The notes beneath the pieces are model-generated. The model was not told where the DNA came from, made no database searches, and was given only the letters and a program-made list of their open reading frames with translations. Both the position numbers and the translations under genes were made by a program. DNA of 64,000 nucleotides from Desulfovibrio sp. (GTDB lineage: Bacteria > Desulfobacterota > Desulfovibrionia > Desulfovibrionales > Desulfovibrionaceae): assembly GCF_019424165.1 (NCBI RefSeq), contig NZ_JAHZAA010000007.1, positions 17,884-81,883 on the forward strand. Direction: 5' to 3'. Shown piece after piece: positions 55,611 through 64,000 of this stretch (its first letter is position 1; every line of letters starts with the position of its first letter).

Positions 55611-56369
55611 ATGAATGTGGACGAACAAGCGATTCTGCGTGTTGAAGGCATCTCCAAGAAGCTGGGCGGCAAGCCCATTCTGGACAATTGCAATCTTTCG
55701 GTGCGCCGGGGCGAACTCAAGGTGCTCATCGGGCCTTCAGGCGCCGGCAAAAGCACCTTGCTGCAGAGCATCAACTGTCTTATCCCCCCGGACAAAGGCG
55801 ATATCTATCTTGAAGGCCAGCGCCTTGACCGCGCCAGCAAGGCCGCCTTGTGCGCCTTTCGCACTCAGGTGGGCATGATCTTTCAGGACTTCAACCTGTT
55901 CGATCACCTTACAGCCGAGGAAAACGTGGCTATTGCCCTGCGCAAGGTGCGCGGCATGAACCACAAAGACGCCAAAGCCCGCGCCCATGAGGAACTGGCG
56001 CGCGTCGGCCTGGCCCGCCGCGCCCTGCTCTACCCGGCCCAGCTTTCCGGCGGCCAGAAACAGCGCGTGGCCATGGCCCGCGCCCTGGCCATGGACCCAA
56101 AAGTCATTCTGCTGGACGAACCGACATCGGCGCTGGACCCGGAACTTGTGGGCGAAGTGCTCGCTGTCATACGCGACCTTGCCAGCGGGGGCATGACCAT
56201 GATCATGGCTACCCATCAGATGGAATTTGCCCGCGCTCTGGCCACAGAGATCATTTTTATGGAACACGGCAAGCTGATTGAACAGGGCGCGCCCGAGGTT
56301 CTCCTGGCTGAAGGCTCCGCCACGCGCACCCGCGACTTCTGCCAGCGCCTGCTGGAGATGGGGGTTTAG
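55611..56369 (+). CDS. Amino-acid ABC transporter ATP-binding protein
   Basis: A 252-residue ATPase: Walker [10 protein letters not shown], the Q-loop MIFQDFNLF, signature [15 protein letters not shown], Walker [14 protein letters not shown] and the switch His in MATHQ. The sequence fits the GlnQ/HisP group. It sits between the two permeases. Confidence 0.95.
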   Translation: MNVDEQAILRVEGISKKLGGKPILDNCNLSVRRGELKVLIGPSGAGKSTLLQSINCLIPPDKGDIYLEGQRLDRASKAALCAFRTQVGMIFQDFNLFDHLTAEENVAIALRKVRGMNHKDAKARAHEELARVGLARRALLYPAQLSGGQKQRVAMARALAMDPKVILLDEPTSALDPELVGEVLAVIRDLASGGMTMIMATHQMEFARALATEIIFMEHGKLIEQGAPEVLLAEGSATRTRDFCQRLLEMGV

Positions 56370-56370
56370 C

Positions 56371-57039
56371 GTGCTGGACACGGCCTTTTTCAGCCACGAG
56401 CTTATCCCCGCCCTTAACAGGGGTCTGCTCGTATCCCTGGCGCTCATCATTCCCGCAGGCAGCCTGGGCTTTGTGGGCGGCGTGCTGCTGGGCTGCGCCC
56501 GCGCCTTCGGCCCGCGCTGGATGCGCCGCGTGGGCGACTGGTTTACCGCTATCGTGCGCGGCGTGCCGCTGCTGGTACAATTGATGATGATCTATTACGC
56601 CCTGCCCAAGCTCGGCATCTATTTTCCACCGTATGGAGCCGCCCTTACAAGCTTTATCCTGTGTACGGCGGCCTACCAGAGCGAATATGTGCGCGGGGCG
56701 CTGCTCTCCATCCGCCAGGGGCAGATACGGGCGGCCCAGGCCCTGGGATTCAGCACCTGGAAAACGGTGGCCTGGATAGTCGTGCCGCAAGCGGCGCGGC
56801 GCGCCCTTCCCGGCTGCGGCAACGAGATCATCTACCTCATCAAGTACAGTTCACTGGCCTATTTCGTCACCTGCATGGAGCTTATGGGCGAGGGCAAGGT
56901 GGTGGCGTCAGACACATTCCGCTTTACTGAAGTGTTCGTAACAGTGGGGGCCTACTACCTGGCCATGGTTACGCTGGCGACATTTTTTCTCCGCTGGCTT
57001 GAACGCCGCTTTTATGTCCCCGGGTTTGGCGCACGGTAA
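56371..57039 (+). CDS. Amino-acid ABC transporter permease, second subunit
   Basis: A 222-residue permease with about five TM segments and the loop GALLSIRQGQIRAAQALGFS. I chose the GTG at 56371 (one base after the ATPase stop, behind a G-run) since it gives a family-like start VLDTAFFSHELIPALNRG; the open frame begins inside the ATPase gene in another reading. Completes the importer. Confidence 0.88.
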   Translation: MLDTAFFSHELIPALNRGLLVSLALIIPAGSLGFVGGVLLGCARAFGPRWMRRVGDWFTAIVRGVPLLVQLMMIYYALPKLGIYFPPYGAALTSFILCTAAYQSEYVRGALLSIRQGQIRAAQALGFSTWKTVAWIVVPQAARRALPGCGNEIIYLIKYSSLAYFVTCMELMGEGKVVASDTFRFTEVFVTVGAYYLAMVTLATFFLRWLERRFYVPGFGAR

Positions 57040-57063
57040 GAATTTCTTTCTTTCCCGCAATGG

Positions 57064-57100
57064 AAAGGCTCTCCACTCTATACGGTGGGGAGCTTTTTTT
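57064..57100 (+). terminator. Intrinsic terminator of the ABC importer operon
   Basis: GGCTCTCCAC pairs with GTGGGGAGCT, one G-U pair, and is followed by seven T. Confidence 0.9.
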
Positions 57101-57131
57101 ACAGCACAGGGCAATTCCTACAGATATGCAC

Positions 57132-57202
57132 ATATTCCAGATATGGAATATTCAAAAATAATTCTGTATAGGTTTCATATGCCATATTTTTCTTATACAG
57201 AA
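57132..57202. promoter_or_regulatory. Two stacked palindromes upstream of the GGDEF-EAL gene
   Basis: ATATTCC/GGAATAT (57132-57151) and TTCTGTATA/TATACAGAA (57162-57202) lie in AT-rich DNA 70-140 bp before the start codon. Possible operator sites. Confidence 0.45.
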
Positions 57203-57269
57203 CATTGTACATATCAAACTTTCAATCACAAAATGTTTAAAAACATCAGCCGGATATAATGAGACCGGA

Positions 57270-60200
57270 ATGAAAAAAAATATAGGCTCCCTGAAAGTAC
57301 GCGTTACCACCTGCTTACAGCATGAATGGGCAAGATATCTGGCTTCTGTTTCATTAATTTTCCTTTCCATTCTCATTGTTTATGCTTTCAATATTCCCAA
57401 CCCCATGATCATTCTGATGATCCCCATTGTGTATGCTACATATTCCAGCGGTTATCTTGGGGGCGCTCTCAACGGCTGTGTGGCATTTGCGTACAGTGCC
57501 CATTTTTTTCTGGTCAAGACCAACGATCCGGCCGGCGCTTACAAATCCGTCACCATTGCCCTGTCTATCTTCGCCATTGTCCTTCTTGTAGGAAAGCTCA
57601 AATCACGGGAAGAAAAAAACATCCAGGAACTCAAGCGCTATGGTGATGCGCTGGTTCACATGGCTACCACCGACAAATTGACAGGCGCCTCGAACCGGCA
57701 TGCTTTTTTCAAGAGGGGAGCGGCCCTGCACGAACACAGCAAAAAATTCAACATGCCCGTCTCGGTTCTCTTCATCGACATCGATCATTTCAAGCAGGTG
57801 AACGACCTCTATGGACACGCCTTCGGCGATGCGGTTCTGGAGCGTATTTCATATGCCATCAAGCGCTGTTTGCGCGGCAGCGACATCAACTGCCGTTATG
57901 GCGGCGAAGAATTTGTGGTTCTGCTGGCCCACGCGGACAGCGATGCGGCTCACCTTGTGGCGCACCGCATCATGAACATGGTGCAGCGCATACGCTTTCA
58001 GCAGTATCCCGACCTGCGGCTTTCTGTCAGCATCGGTCTTTCCAGCATGCAGCCCGCAGCCCCCCGGAGCCTTGAGCACCTTATCCGCTGCGCGGACAGC
58101 GCCATGTACCAGGCCAAGCAGGACGGCCGTAACCGGGTAGTTGTGGAACATCCCGAACCGTATACGGGCAAGCCCAGAGAAATCCCCCTGTCCGTCCTGC
58201 AGACGGCCACACCGGCACACCCGATGGATCAGGGCATGATCTCCGACATGCCGGAAGAAGAAAAAGCGTTAATGCAGGACACGCTGCTGAACACCCTCGA
58301 ACAGATGCTGGAACTGGTCTACGTAGTGGATGTGACCACTTATGAGCTGCTTTACATCAACGCCTCGGCACGGGAAAAATACGGCATCGATAATTCACGT
58401 GGCGCCAAATGTCATCAGCTGCTGCAAGGGCTGGATACCCCGTGCTCTTTCTGCCTCAACGACCGGCTCACATTTGACAGTGTGTATTCCTGGGAATTTA
58501 CCAACAAAATGCTGGGGCGGCACTTCATTTTGCGCGACAGGCTCGTAAACTGGAACGGCAGAAAAGCACGGATGCAGATCGCAACCGACAGCAGAGAGAG
58601 GGAGCTGGAACGCCAAGCGCGGCAAGACGCGCTGGAGGGAGAGCAAGTCAACAGGGGCTGCATTGCCCTGCTCTATAATGAAAAAACCCTGTCAGAAGCT
58701 CTGGAAGATCTGCTGAAGCGGGTAGGCAAGCACTTTGGCGCAGACCGTGCCTATTTCTTTTGGCTTTCCGGCACAACATTCTTGCTGAACAGCGAATGGC
58801 GGGCCGCCAGCCTGACCCAAAAACGCTACCAGACACTGGACGAAGCCCGCTTTCAGCAATGGAAAATGTCTGCGGACACCAGCGAATACCTTGTTATCAG
58901 CAATATGGAGCAGCAACAGGAGGCCTACAAGGACCTTTATGCCCAGGGCATCCGCAACCTTGTGATCATGCCTCTGGAACAGAACGGAACGTTGCTGGGT
59001 TTCTGGGGTATGGAAAACGCTGCTTCCGGAAGAATCCGCGAAATCGCGCCCCTGCTGCTTTCGCTGCGCTATTTTCTGCTCTCAACCATACGCCGCATCA
59101 ACTCCGAAGAACTGCTGGTCAAGCTGAGCTTTGAGGACAGCCTCACGGGCCTGCACAACAGGAACTCTTACCTGCAAGACATTTCCGGCGCTAAAGACAC
59201 GCACAATGCGGGCATCGCCTATCTTTCCATCAATGAAATGAAACGGATCAACGACGTGTTCGGCCAGGCCCACGGCGACCGGCTGCTGGTGGACTGCGCG
59301 CACTGTGTCAAAAAGACCTTTCCTTCGGGTACAGCCTACCGCGTGGGCGGGGACGAGTTTCTTGTCATGTGCAAAAACATACCCCGGGAAGGCTTTGAAC
59401 AGTGCGTTCGCCTGCTCAAGGTACACTGCTCCGCCTTTCAGGATTGTCGCGTGGCCATCGGCCATCAGTGGGCCGAAACAACAGCCGCCATGCAGGACCT
59501 GGCCCATGCGGCGGAAAAACTCATGTATCAGGACAAGAAAAATCACTACCGGAAAAACCTTCCCAGTGACCGTTACCGCCACTACAACGATGACGTCTTC
59601 TGCCTGACCGAACCGGGCATGCTGAAAAAAAGCCTGCACGAAGGCGCGTTTACCGTCTATCTCCAGCCCAAGGTGTCTTCTGCCGACCGCAGGGTCAGCG
59701 GCTGTGAAGCTCTGGTGCGCTATCTGCAAAAAGACGGCACTGTCACGCCCCCATCGCAGTTTTTGCCAGTTCTTGAAGACACAAAACTCATCGGCATTCT
59801 TGATTTTTATGTTTTTGATATTGTTTGCGCCAGCATAGCCCGGTGGCTTGCCGAGGGCAGGCGGGCTATTCCCATATCCGTGAACTTTTCGCGCTACACC
59901 CTGGCAGAACAGGATTTTCTCACGCGGCTGCAAACGGTTTTCAAGGGCTACGGCATTGATAAAAAATGGGTGATCATTGAGGTGACGGAAAGCGTGAAGG
60001 GCGTGGAGGGCATGAACCTGCTTGCCCTGATCGACAGTATTCGCGAGATGGGCTTTGCCGTGGCCATTGACGATTTTGGGGTAGACTTTGCCAACCTGTC
60101 GCTCTTTTCACTGGCAAATTTCGACGAACTCAAGGTGGATAAAGCCCTTGTGGACAGCATCGTGACCAATCAGAAAACCCAGATGGTCATTGAAGCCGTG

Positions 60201-60368
60201 GTGGACATGTGCCGCAGAATGGACATTCGCGTAGTGGCCGAGGGCGTGGAAACAGAAGAACAGTTTGCCATTCTCAGGCAAAAAGGCTGCGAGCAGGTTC
60301 AGGGCTATCTGTTCAGCAAGCCGATCCCCATGGCGGCCTTTGAGAAAAGCTATCTGCCCCTGCAATAG
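57270..60368 (+). CDS. c-di-GMP signalling protein, GGDEF-PAS-GAF-GGDEF-EAL
   Basis: A 1032-residue membrane protein. Two to three N-terminal TM segments (residues 23-110), then a first GGDEF domain with intact GGEEF (211-215), a PAS-like segment ([21 protein letters not shown]), a GAF-like domain (residues 465-600), a second GGDEF with GGDEF at 693-697, and an EAL domain with EALVR at 813-817. EAL follow-up motifs EVTES, IDDFG, KVDK and AEGVE are present, so it may both make and break c-di-GMP. It is the only gene between two terminators. Confidence 0.9.
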   Translation: MKKNIGSLKVRVTTCLQHEWARYLASVSLIFLSILIVYAFNIPNPMIILMIPIVYATYSSGYLGGALNGCVAFAYSAHFFLVKTNDPAGAYKSVTIALSIFAIVLLVGKLKSREEKNIQELKRYGDALVHMATTDKLTGASNRHAFFKRGAALHEHSKKFNMPVSVLFIDIDHFKQVNDLYGHAFGDAVLERISYAIKRCLRGSDINCRYGGEEFVVLLAHADSDAAHLVAHRIMNMVQRIRFQQYPDLRLSVSIGLSSMQPAAPRSLEHLIRCADSAMYQAKQDGRNRVVVEHPEPYTGKPREIPLSVLQTATPAHPMDQGMISDMPEEEKALMQDTLLNTLEQMLELVYVVDVTTYELLYINASAREKYGIDNSRGAKCHQLLQGLDTPCSFCLNDRLTFDSVYSWEFTNKMLGRHFILRDRLVNWNGRKARMQIATDSRERELERQARQDALEGEQVNRGCIALLYNEKTLSEALEDLLKRVGKHFGADRAYFFWLSGTTFLLNSEWRAASLTQKRYQTLDEARFQQWKMSADTSEYLVISNMEQQQEAYKDLYAQGIRNLVIMPLEQNGTLLGFWGMENAASGRIREIAPLLLSLRYFLLSTIRRINSEELLVKLSFEDSLTGLHNRNSYLQDISGAKDTHNAGIAYLSINEMKRINDVFGQAHGDRLLVDCAHCVKKTFPSGTAYRVGGDEFLVMCKNIPREGFEQCVRLLKVHCSAFQDCRVAIGHQWAETTAAMQDLAHAAEKLMYQDKKNHYRKNLPSDRYRHYNDDVFCLTEPGMLKKSLHEGAFTVYLQPKVSSADRRVSGCEALVRYLQKDGTVTPPSQFLPVLEDTKLIGILDFYVFDIVCASIARWLAEGRRAIPISVNFSRYTLAEQDFLTRLQTVFKGYGIDKKWVIIEVTESVKGVEGMNLLALIDSIREMGFAVAIDDFGVDFANLSLFSLANFDELKVDKALVDSIVTNQKTQMVIEAVVDMCRRMDIRVVAEGVETEEQFAILRQKGCEQVQGYLFSKPIPMAAFEKSYLPLQ

Positions 60369-60385
60369 TTTTCCGCTGACAAAAA

Positions 60386-60445
60386 GGCCCGTTTCCGTCC
60401 AGGTCCGTCCCCAGCCAAAGGGGTATGCCTGAACGAAAACGGGCC
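60386..60445. terminator. Inverted repeat between convergent GGDEF-EAL and ilvA genes
   Basis: GGCCCGTTT (60386-60394) pairs with AAACGGGCC (60437-60445) across a loop of about 42 nt. A weak T-rich tail follows on the plus strand. Confidence 0.45.
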
Positions 60446-60517
60446 GTACTTGTTTGTGGAACAGATGTTACGAAACATCCGCGCAGGACAGCGGGCCACC
60501 TTCAATGGCAGCCGGCC

Positions 60518-62056
60518 CTAGTCGTCGTGCCACCCCAGAAACATCTGGTAGGCGGGATTGTTCGTTTCTTCCACATGCGGGTAGCCCATGCCTTCAACCC
60601 GCTGCAAAAACTCCTCGAAAACCTCGCGCTTTTCTTCCGGAACCTCAAAGCCCACCAGCACGCGGCCAAAGTCAGCACCATGATAACGGTACTGGAACAG
60701 GCTGATACTGAAGTCCACGCGCATGGCGTCCATAAAGTCCAGCAAAGCGCCGGGCCGTTCGGGGAAGGTAAAGCGCAGCAACCGCTCATGCAGCACCTGC
60801 GGTGCGTTGCCGCCCACCAGATGCCGCAGGTGAACCTTGGCAAATTCGTTATCAGTCAGATCAACGGCCCCAAAACCCTTGCTGTGCAGTTCTGCCAGCA
60901 CTTCGGCCACATCTTCACGCCCACTGATTTTTATGCCAACCAGCACACGCGCCTTTACCGGGTCGGAAAACCGGGTACACAGTTCAGTGATATTGCGATT
61001 GCCGAAAGCAGCACACAGGACGCGAAAACTGCCCACGGCTTCCGGAATGGTCACTGCCAGCAGGGCCTCGCGGTGCGCGCCGATTTCAGACCGATCCACC
61101 ACATGGCTCAGGCGGTCGAAGTTCATGTTGGCCCCGCTGACCACCGCGGCCAGGGTAACATCCCTCTGGCCGCTGGCGGCAACGTAGGCGCGCAGCCCGG
61201 CCAGGGCCAGGGCTCCCGCGGGTTCGGCGACCAGGCGCGTGTCTTCAAAAATATCCTTTATGGCTCCGCAGATGGCGTCTGTCTCTACCACAATAATGTC
61301 GTCCAGCAGGTCGCGGCACAGGGCAAAAGTGTGCTCGCCCACCAGCTTCACGGCAACGCCGTCGGCAAAAAGCCCCACGTCATGCATTTCCACCCGGTGT
61401 CCGGCCATAACCGAACGGCGCATGGCATCGGAATCCACAGGCTCCACACCGATGACCCGGATTTCAGGCCGCAGGGCCTTGATATAGGCCGCAACGCCCG
61501 CCGCCATGCCCCCGCCGCCGATGGGCACAAAAACCGCGTGAATATCGCCGGGATGCTGCCGCAGAATTTCCATGGCGATGGTTCCCTGCCCGGCAATGAC
61601 GTCCGGATCATCAAAGGGCGGAATATAAATGCAGCCGCTTTCCTGAATAAGTTTGAGTGTATGCTGCCAGGCATCGCTGAACGATTCGCCTGAAAGCACC
61701 ACCTGCCCGCCCAGACGGCGCACAGCCTCCACCTTGATGGCGGGCGTCGTCACAGGCATGACGATGGTGGCCTCGCAGCCAAGCTTGCGCGCTGCCAGGG
61801 CCACACCCTGGGCATGATTGCCCGCAGAGGCGGCAATAACGCCGCGCCGTAAGTCTTCCGGCGAAAGGCGGGCCATTTTGTTGTACGCACCGCGCAGCTT
61901 GAAGGAAAAAACAGGCTGATAATCCTCACGCTTGAGCAGAATCCTGTTGCCGAGACGGCGCGAAAGGGTCTTGGCTTCTTCGAGAGGCGTCTCCACTGCC
62001 ACGTCATAAACGCGGCTCAACAAAATGCGATTCAGGTATTCGCTGTGCTTGTGCAT
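60518..62056 (-). CDS. ilvA: Threonine ammonia-lyase, biosynthetic (threonine dehydratase)
   Basis: Deaminates threonine to 2-oxobutyrate, the first step to isoleucine. 512 residues: a PLP domain with Lys53 in FSFKLRGAYNK, the glycine loop ASAGNHAQG and PIGGGGMAAG, then two C-terminal ACT-type regulatory domains as in the isoleucine-inhibited E. coli enzyme. AAGGA precedes ATG 62056; the open frame has 10 more codons. Confidence 0.94.
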   Translation of the reverse strand: MHKHSEYLNRILLSRVYDVAVETPLEEAKTLSRRLGNRILLKREDYQPVFSFKLRGAYNKMARLSPEDLRRGVIAASAGNHAQGVALAARKLGCEATIVMPVTTPAIKVEAVRRLGGQVVLSGESFSDAWQHTLKLIQESGCIYIPPFDDPDVIAGQGTIAMEILRQHPGDIHAVFVPIGGGGMAAGVAAYIKALRPEIRVIGVEPVDSDAMRRSVMAGHRVEMHDVGLFADGVAVKLVGEHTFALCRDLLDDIIVVETDAICGAIKDIFEDTRLVAEPAGALALAGLRAYVAASGQRDVTLAAVVSGANMNFDRLSHVVDRSEIGAHREALLAVTIPEAVGSFRVLCAAFGNRNITELCTRFSDPVKARVLVGIKISGREDVAEVLAELHSKGFGAVDLTDNEFAKVHLRHLVGGNAPQVLHERLLRFTFPERPGALLDFMDAMRVDFSISLFQYRYHGADFGRVLVGFEVPEEKREVFEEFLQRVEGMGYPHVEETNNPAYQMFLGWHDD

Positions 62057-62259
62057 GCATGTGTCCTTCGGCTGCAAAAATGACACGGCCGTCCTGTAGC
62101 CGTGCGGAAAAACGCTTGTTCGTCAGCGCAGATTCTTATATACCCGGCGTCCGCTCACCTCAACCCCCCAACAACAGCACAAATGCGCCGTGCAGGCGGA
62201 CAAGCCCGTGCGCCCTGTACAGCGGCGGGCCATTAGGATAAGCTCGCGCCGGAGAATAT

Positions 62260-62958
62260 ATGCCGCCAGAATACCCGCAGCAAGAAGACAAGGCCCTGCG
62301 CGCCTATCAGCCGCACATTACCGTGCGCGCCGCCGGGCGGCTGTGGCAGCTCAGCCGCGCCGCCGACCTTGAGCAACTCTGGGAGGCCATGACTGCCGAT
62401 TCCCACGACTTTGAAGACGAACGCCTGCCCTACTGGACGGAGCTTTGGCCATCAAGTGTGGCCTTGGCCTCGTGGCTGCATGAGCGCCGCCAGGAGATCG
62501 CAGGGCGGAACTGCCTTGACCTGGGCTGTGGCCTGGGCCTCACGGCCATGGTGGGCCAATGGCTCGGCGCCCGTGTGCTGGCGGTGGATTATGAGGAAGA
62601 GGCCCTGCGTTTTGCCGCCCGCAACGCGGCCCTCAACGAGGTTTCCCAGGCCCTGTGGGCAGTTATGGACTGGCGCAGCCCCGCAGTCCGGGCCGGAAGC
62701 ATGCACCGTATATGGGGCGGCGACATCATGTATGAAAAACGCTTTGTAACGCCGGTATTGCGTTTTCTGGGGCATGCCCTGGCCCCGGACGGGGCAGCCT
62801 GGGTAGCCGAACCGGGGCGTTCGGTTTACGATACGTTCCTGCACGCCCTGCAAAGTGGCGGCTGGCAGGGCAGACGGGTTTACGCCCAAAAGGTCGAAGC
62901 CCTCTACGCCCAGCCCGTACCCGTCACCGTGCAGGTATGGGAAATCCGCCGCGCCTGA
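62260..62958 (+). CDS. SAM-dependent methyltransferase, METTL/nicotinamide-N-methyltransferase-like
   Basis: A 232-residue class I methyltransferase. The SAM-binding motif is [31 protein letters not shown]. The preceding [18 protein letters not shown] is typical of the group that includes eukaryotic lysine methyltransferases of the METTL21 type and bacterial ETFB-lysine methyltransferases. The substrate is unknown. Confidence 0.82.
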   Translation: MPPEYPQQEDKALRAYQPHITVRAAGRLWQLSRAADLEQLWEAMTADSHDFEDERLPYWTELWPSSVALASWLHERRQEIAGRNCLDLGCGLGLTAMVGQWLGARVLAVDYEEEALRFAARNAALNEVSQALWAVMDWRSPAVRAGSMHRIWGGDIMYEKRFVTPVLRFLGHALAPDGAAWVAEPGRSVYDTFLHALQSGGWQGRRVYAQKVEALYAQPVPVTVQVWEIRRA

Positions 62959-63032
62959 CGCGGCCACAACACAAACAGAACAGCGCGCCGCCCTTATTTT
63001 ATTATAGGCGGCAAGCGCCGCAGGACACTGCT

Positions 63033-63449
63033 ATGGGAAATCTTGCACGCTTTGGCGTTTCACTGGATCAAGACCTGCTGGAACCCTTTGACGAGCTTTG
63101 CCGTCGCAAAAGCTATCCCAATCGCTCCGAAGCCATACGCGACCTTATCCGCAAGGCCCTGGTGGAGGAAAAGTGGAACAGCGACGCCCACGGCGCAGGC
63201 ACGCTCACCCTGGTTTACGATCACCATAAAAACGATCTTTCGCGCCGTCTTGTGCAAATCCAGCACGACGACCACGACCTTATCGTTACCACCCTGCACG
63301 TGCACCTTGACCACTACAACTGCCTTGAAGTGCTGGTGCTCAAGGGCGAGCCCAAGCGCATGCGCGCTCTGGCCGACAAGCTTATCGCCTGCCGCGGCGT
63401 CAAGCACGGCACTTTTACCGGCACTACCACAGGAGAGGACCTGGCATAA
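63033..63449 (+). CDS. nikR: Nickel-responsive transcriptional regulator NikR
   Basis: A 138-residue ribbon-helix-helix repressor. The N-terminal [17 protein letters not shown] and [11 protein letters not shown] form the DNA-binding part. The nickel site is complete: His78, His89, His91 and Cys97, two positions on from E. coli NikR (76, 87, 89, 95). AGGA precedes ATG 63033; the open frame has 32 more codons. The stop shares one base with the folE2 start, an unusual pairing. Nickel matters for hydrogenases in sulfate reducers. Confidence 0.95.
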   Translation: MGNLARFGVSLDQDLLEPFDELCRRKSYPNRSEAIRDLIRKALVEEKWNSDAHGAGTLTLVYDHHKNDLSRRLVQIQHDDHDLIVTTLHVHLDHYNCLEVLVLKGEPKRMRALADKLIACRGVKHGTFTGTTTGEDLA

Positions 63450-64000
63450 TGGAAGACGTGCAAAGTCATGCCCCGCAAATCCCCCTGAACATAGATCGCG
63501 TGGGCGTGCGAGAACTCCGGCTCCCCCTGCTCGTGCGCGACCGTACCCGGGGTACGCAGCAGACCGTGGCCAGCGTTGACCTTGGCGTGGACCTGCCCTC
63601 AGAATTCAAGGGTACCCACATGAGCCGCTTTGTGGAAGCGCTGGAACAGTGGAACGATGAAATCAGCTACCAGTCGGTACGCCGCCTGCTGCAGGATATC
63701 AGACAGCGCCTCGAAGCCCGGCGGGCTTACGCGCGCTTCTGTTTTCCCTACTTCATCAGCAAGGCCGCTCCGGCTTCGGGCAGTCCGGCCCTGGTCAGCT
63801 ACCAGTGCCGCCTCACCGGCGAACTTGACGAAGCGGGACAGCATTTTATTCTAGAAGTAGACGTACCCGTCATGACTGTCTGCCCCTGCTCCAAGGCCAT
63901 CAGCAACGAAGGCGCGCACAGTCAGCGAGCCATCGTGCGCATGCGCCTGCGCATGAAAACATTCTCCTGGCTCGAAGATTTCATAGACATAGCCGAAGCC
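63449..64000 (+). CDS. folE2: GTP cyclohydrolase FolE2, partial
   Basis: First step of folate or queuosine synthesis from GTP. The first 184 residues are in the window and the gene continues past its end. The cysteine of the FolE2 motif is Cys147 in [17 protein letters not shown], matching the numbering I recall for characterised FolE2 proteins. FolE2 does not need zinc, unlike FolE, and in many bacteria it is induced on zinc shortage. It begins one base inside the nikR stop, so it is coupled to NikR. Confidence 0.93.
   Translation, partial: MEDVQSHAPQIPLNIDRVGVRELRLPLLVRDRTRGTQQTVASVDLGVDLPSEFKGTHMSRFVEALEQWNDEISYQSVRRLLQDIRQRLEARRAYARFCFPYFISKAAPASGSPALVSYQCRLTGELDEAGQHFILEVDVPVMTVCPCSKAISNEGAHSQRAIVRMRLRMKTFSWLEDFIDIAEA

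Noticed and set aside
1..64000. CRISPR array, prophage or insertion sequence
   Set aside because: No regularly spaced direct repeats, transposase, integrase or phage structural genes were seen.
8236..64000. UGA-containing selenoprotein gene
   Set aside because: No gene here stops early at TGA with the same family continuing in frame behind it.

Overview
The window looks like chromosomal DNA of a Desulfovibrio-type sulfate reducer (Desulfobacterota). The basis is gene content and protein style: a tRNA-Sec gene plus selA, NikR, feoA next to a P1B-type ATPase, many signalling proteins, strong GGAGG-type ribosome sites and GC-rich coding DNA. The genus is inferred from family resemblance; no database was searched. 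No prophage, insertion sequence, rRNA or CRISPR array was seen. Most genes are ordinary core genes, with a few accessory clusters between them.

Region by region. 1-341: an array of nested palindromes, part of it bounded by 8-bp terminal inverted repeats, running into the galU stop codon. 338-7816 (all minus): ftsH-folP, a terminator, then cdaA-cdaR-glmM and galU, i.e. proteolysis and folate genes followed by cyclic-di-AMP and cell-wall precursor genes. 8069-8235: selC with its own terminator. 8321-15332: a divergent unit. A PAS-like cytosolic protein lies on the minus strand. On the plus strand are a GntR/FadR regulator, a 103-residue protein, an 11-segment membrane protein, a Tat-exported metallo-beta-lactamase-fold protein and a CobW-type GTPase with a very long N-terminal extension. 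Two PdhR-like operators lie in the divergent promoter region. 16026-19792: tatA, deaD, modD. 19908-22861 (minus): MoxR-type AAA ATPase, metallopeptidase/VWA protein and a small partner. 23062-32071: a degenerate GGDEF/TPR protein, an MBL hydrolase, an FMN/Fe-S flavoprotein, comF, a DUF4198-like exported protein, an AT-rich island, a Tim44-like protein and a thioesterase. 32213-43852: iron alcohol dehydrogenase, DksA-like protein, folC-selA, M18 aminopeptidase, HEAT-repeat protein, Eis-like acetyltransferase, PHP phosphoesterase, Trm112-like protein, yfcE and maf. 44718-46766: acetyl-CoA synthetase behind a palindrome-rich leader.

46905-51008 holds feoA, a small membrane-anchored protein, a P1B-type ATPase and two HMA-like proteins that share a motif with the ATPase N-terminus. 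This resembles published ferrosome (fez) clusters and is one of the two strongest leads. 51158-53712: a polysaccharide-initiating sugar transferase (WbaP type) and a family-9 glycosyltransferase. 54081-57039: a complete polar amino-acid ABC importer. 57270-60368: a large GGDEF-PAS-GAF-GGDEF-EAL protein. 60518-64000: ilvA, a methyltransferase, and nikR overlapping folE2, which runs off the window.

The other strong lead is the GntR-controlled Tat-MBL/membrane-protein/CobW operon, which I do not recognise as a described system. Start codons were chosen by ribosome-binding-site position and family length, and several differ from the longest open frame.
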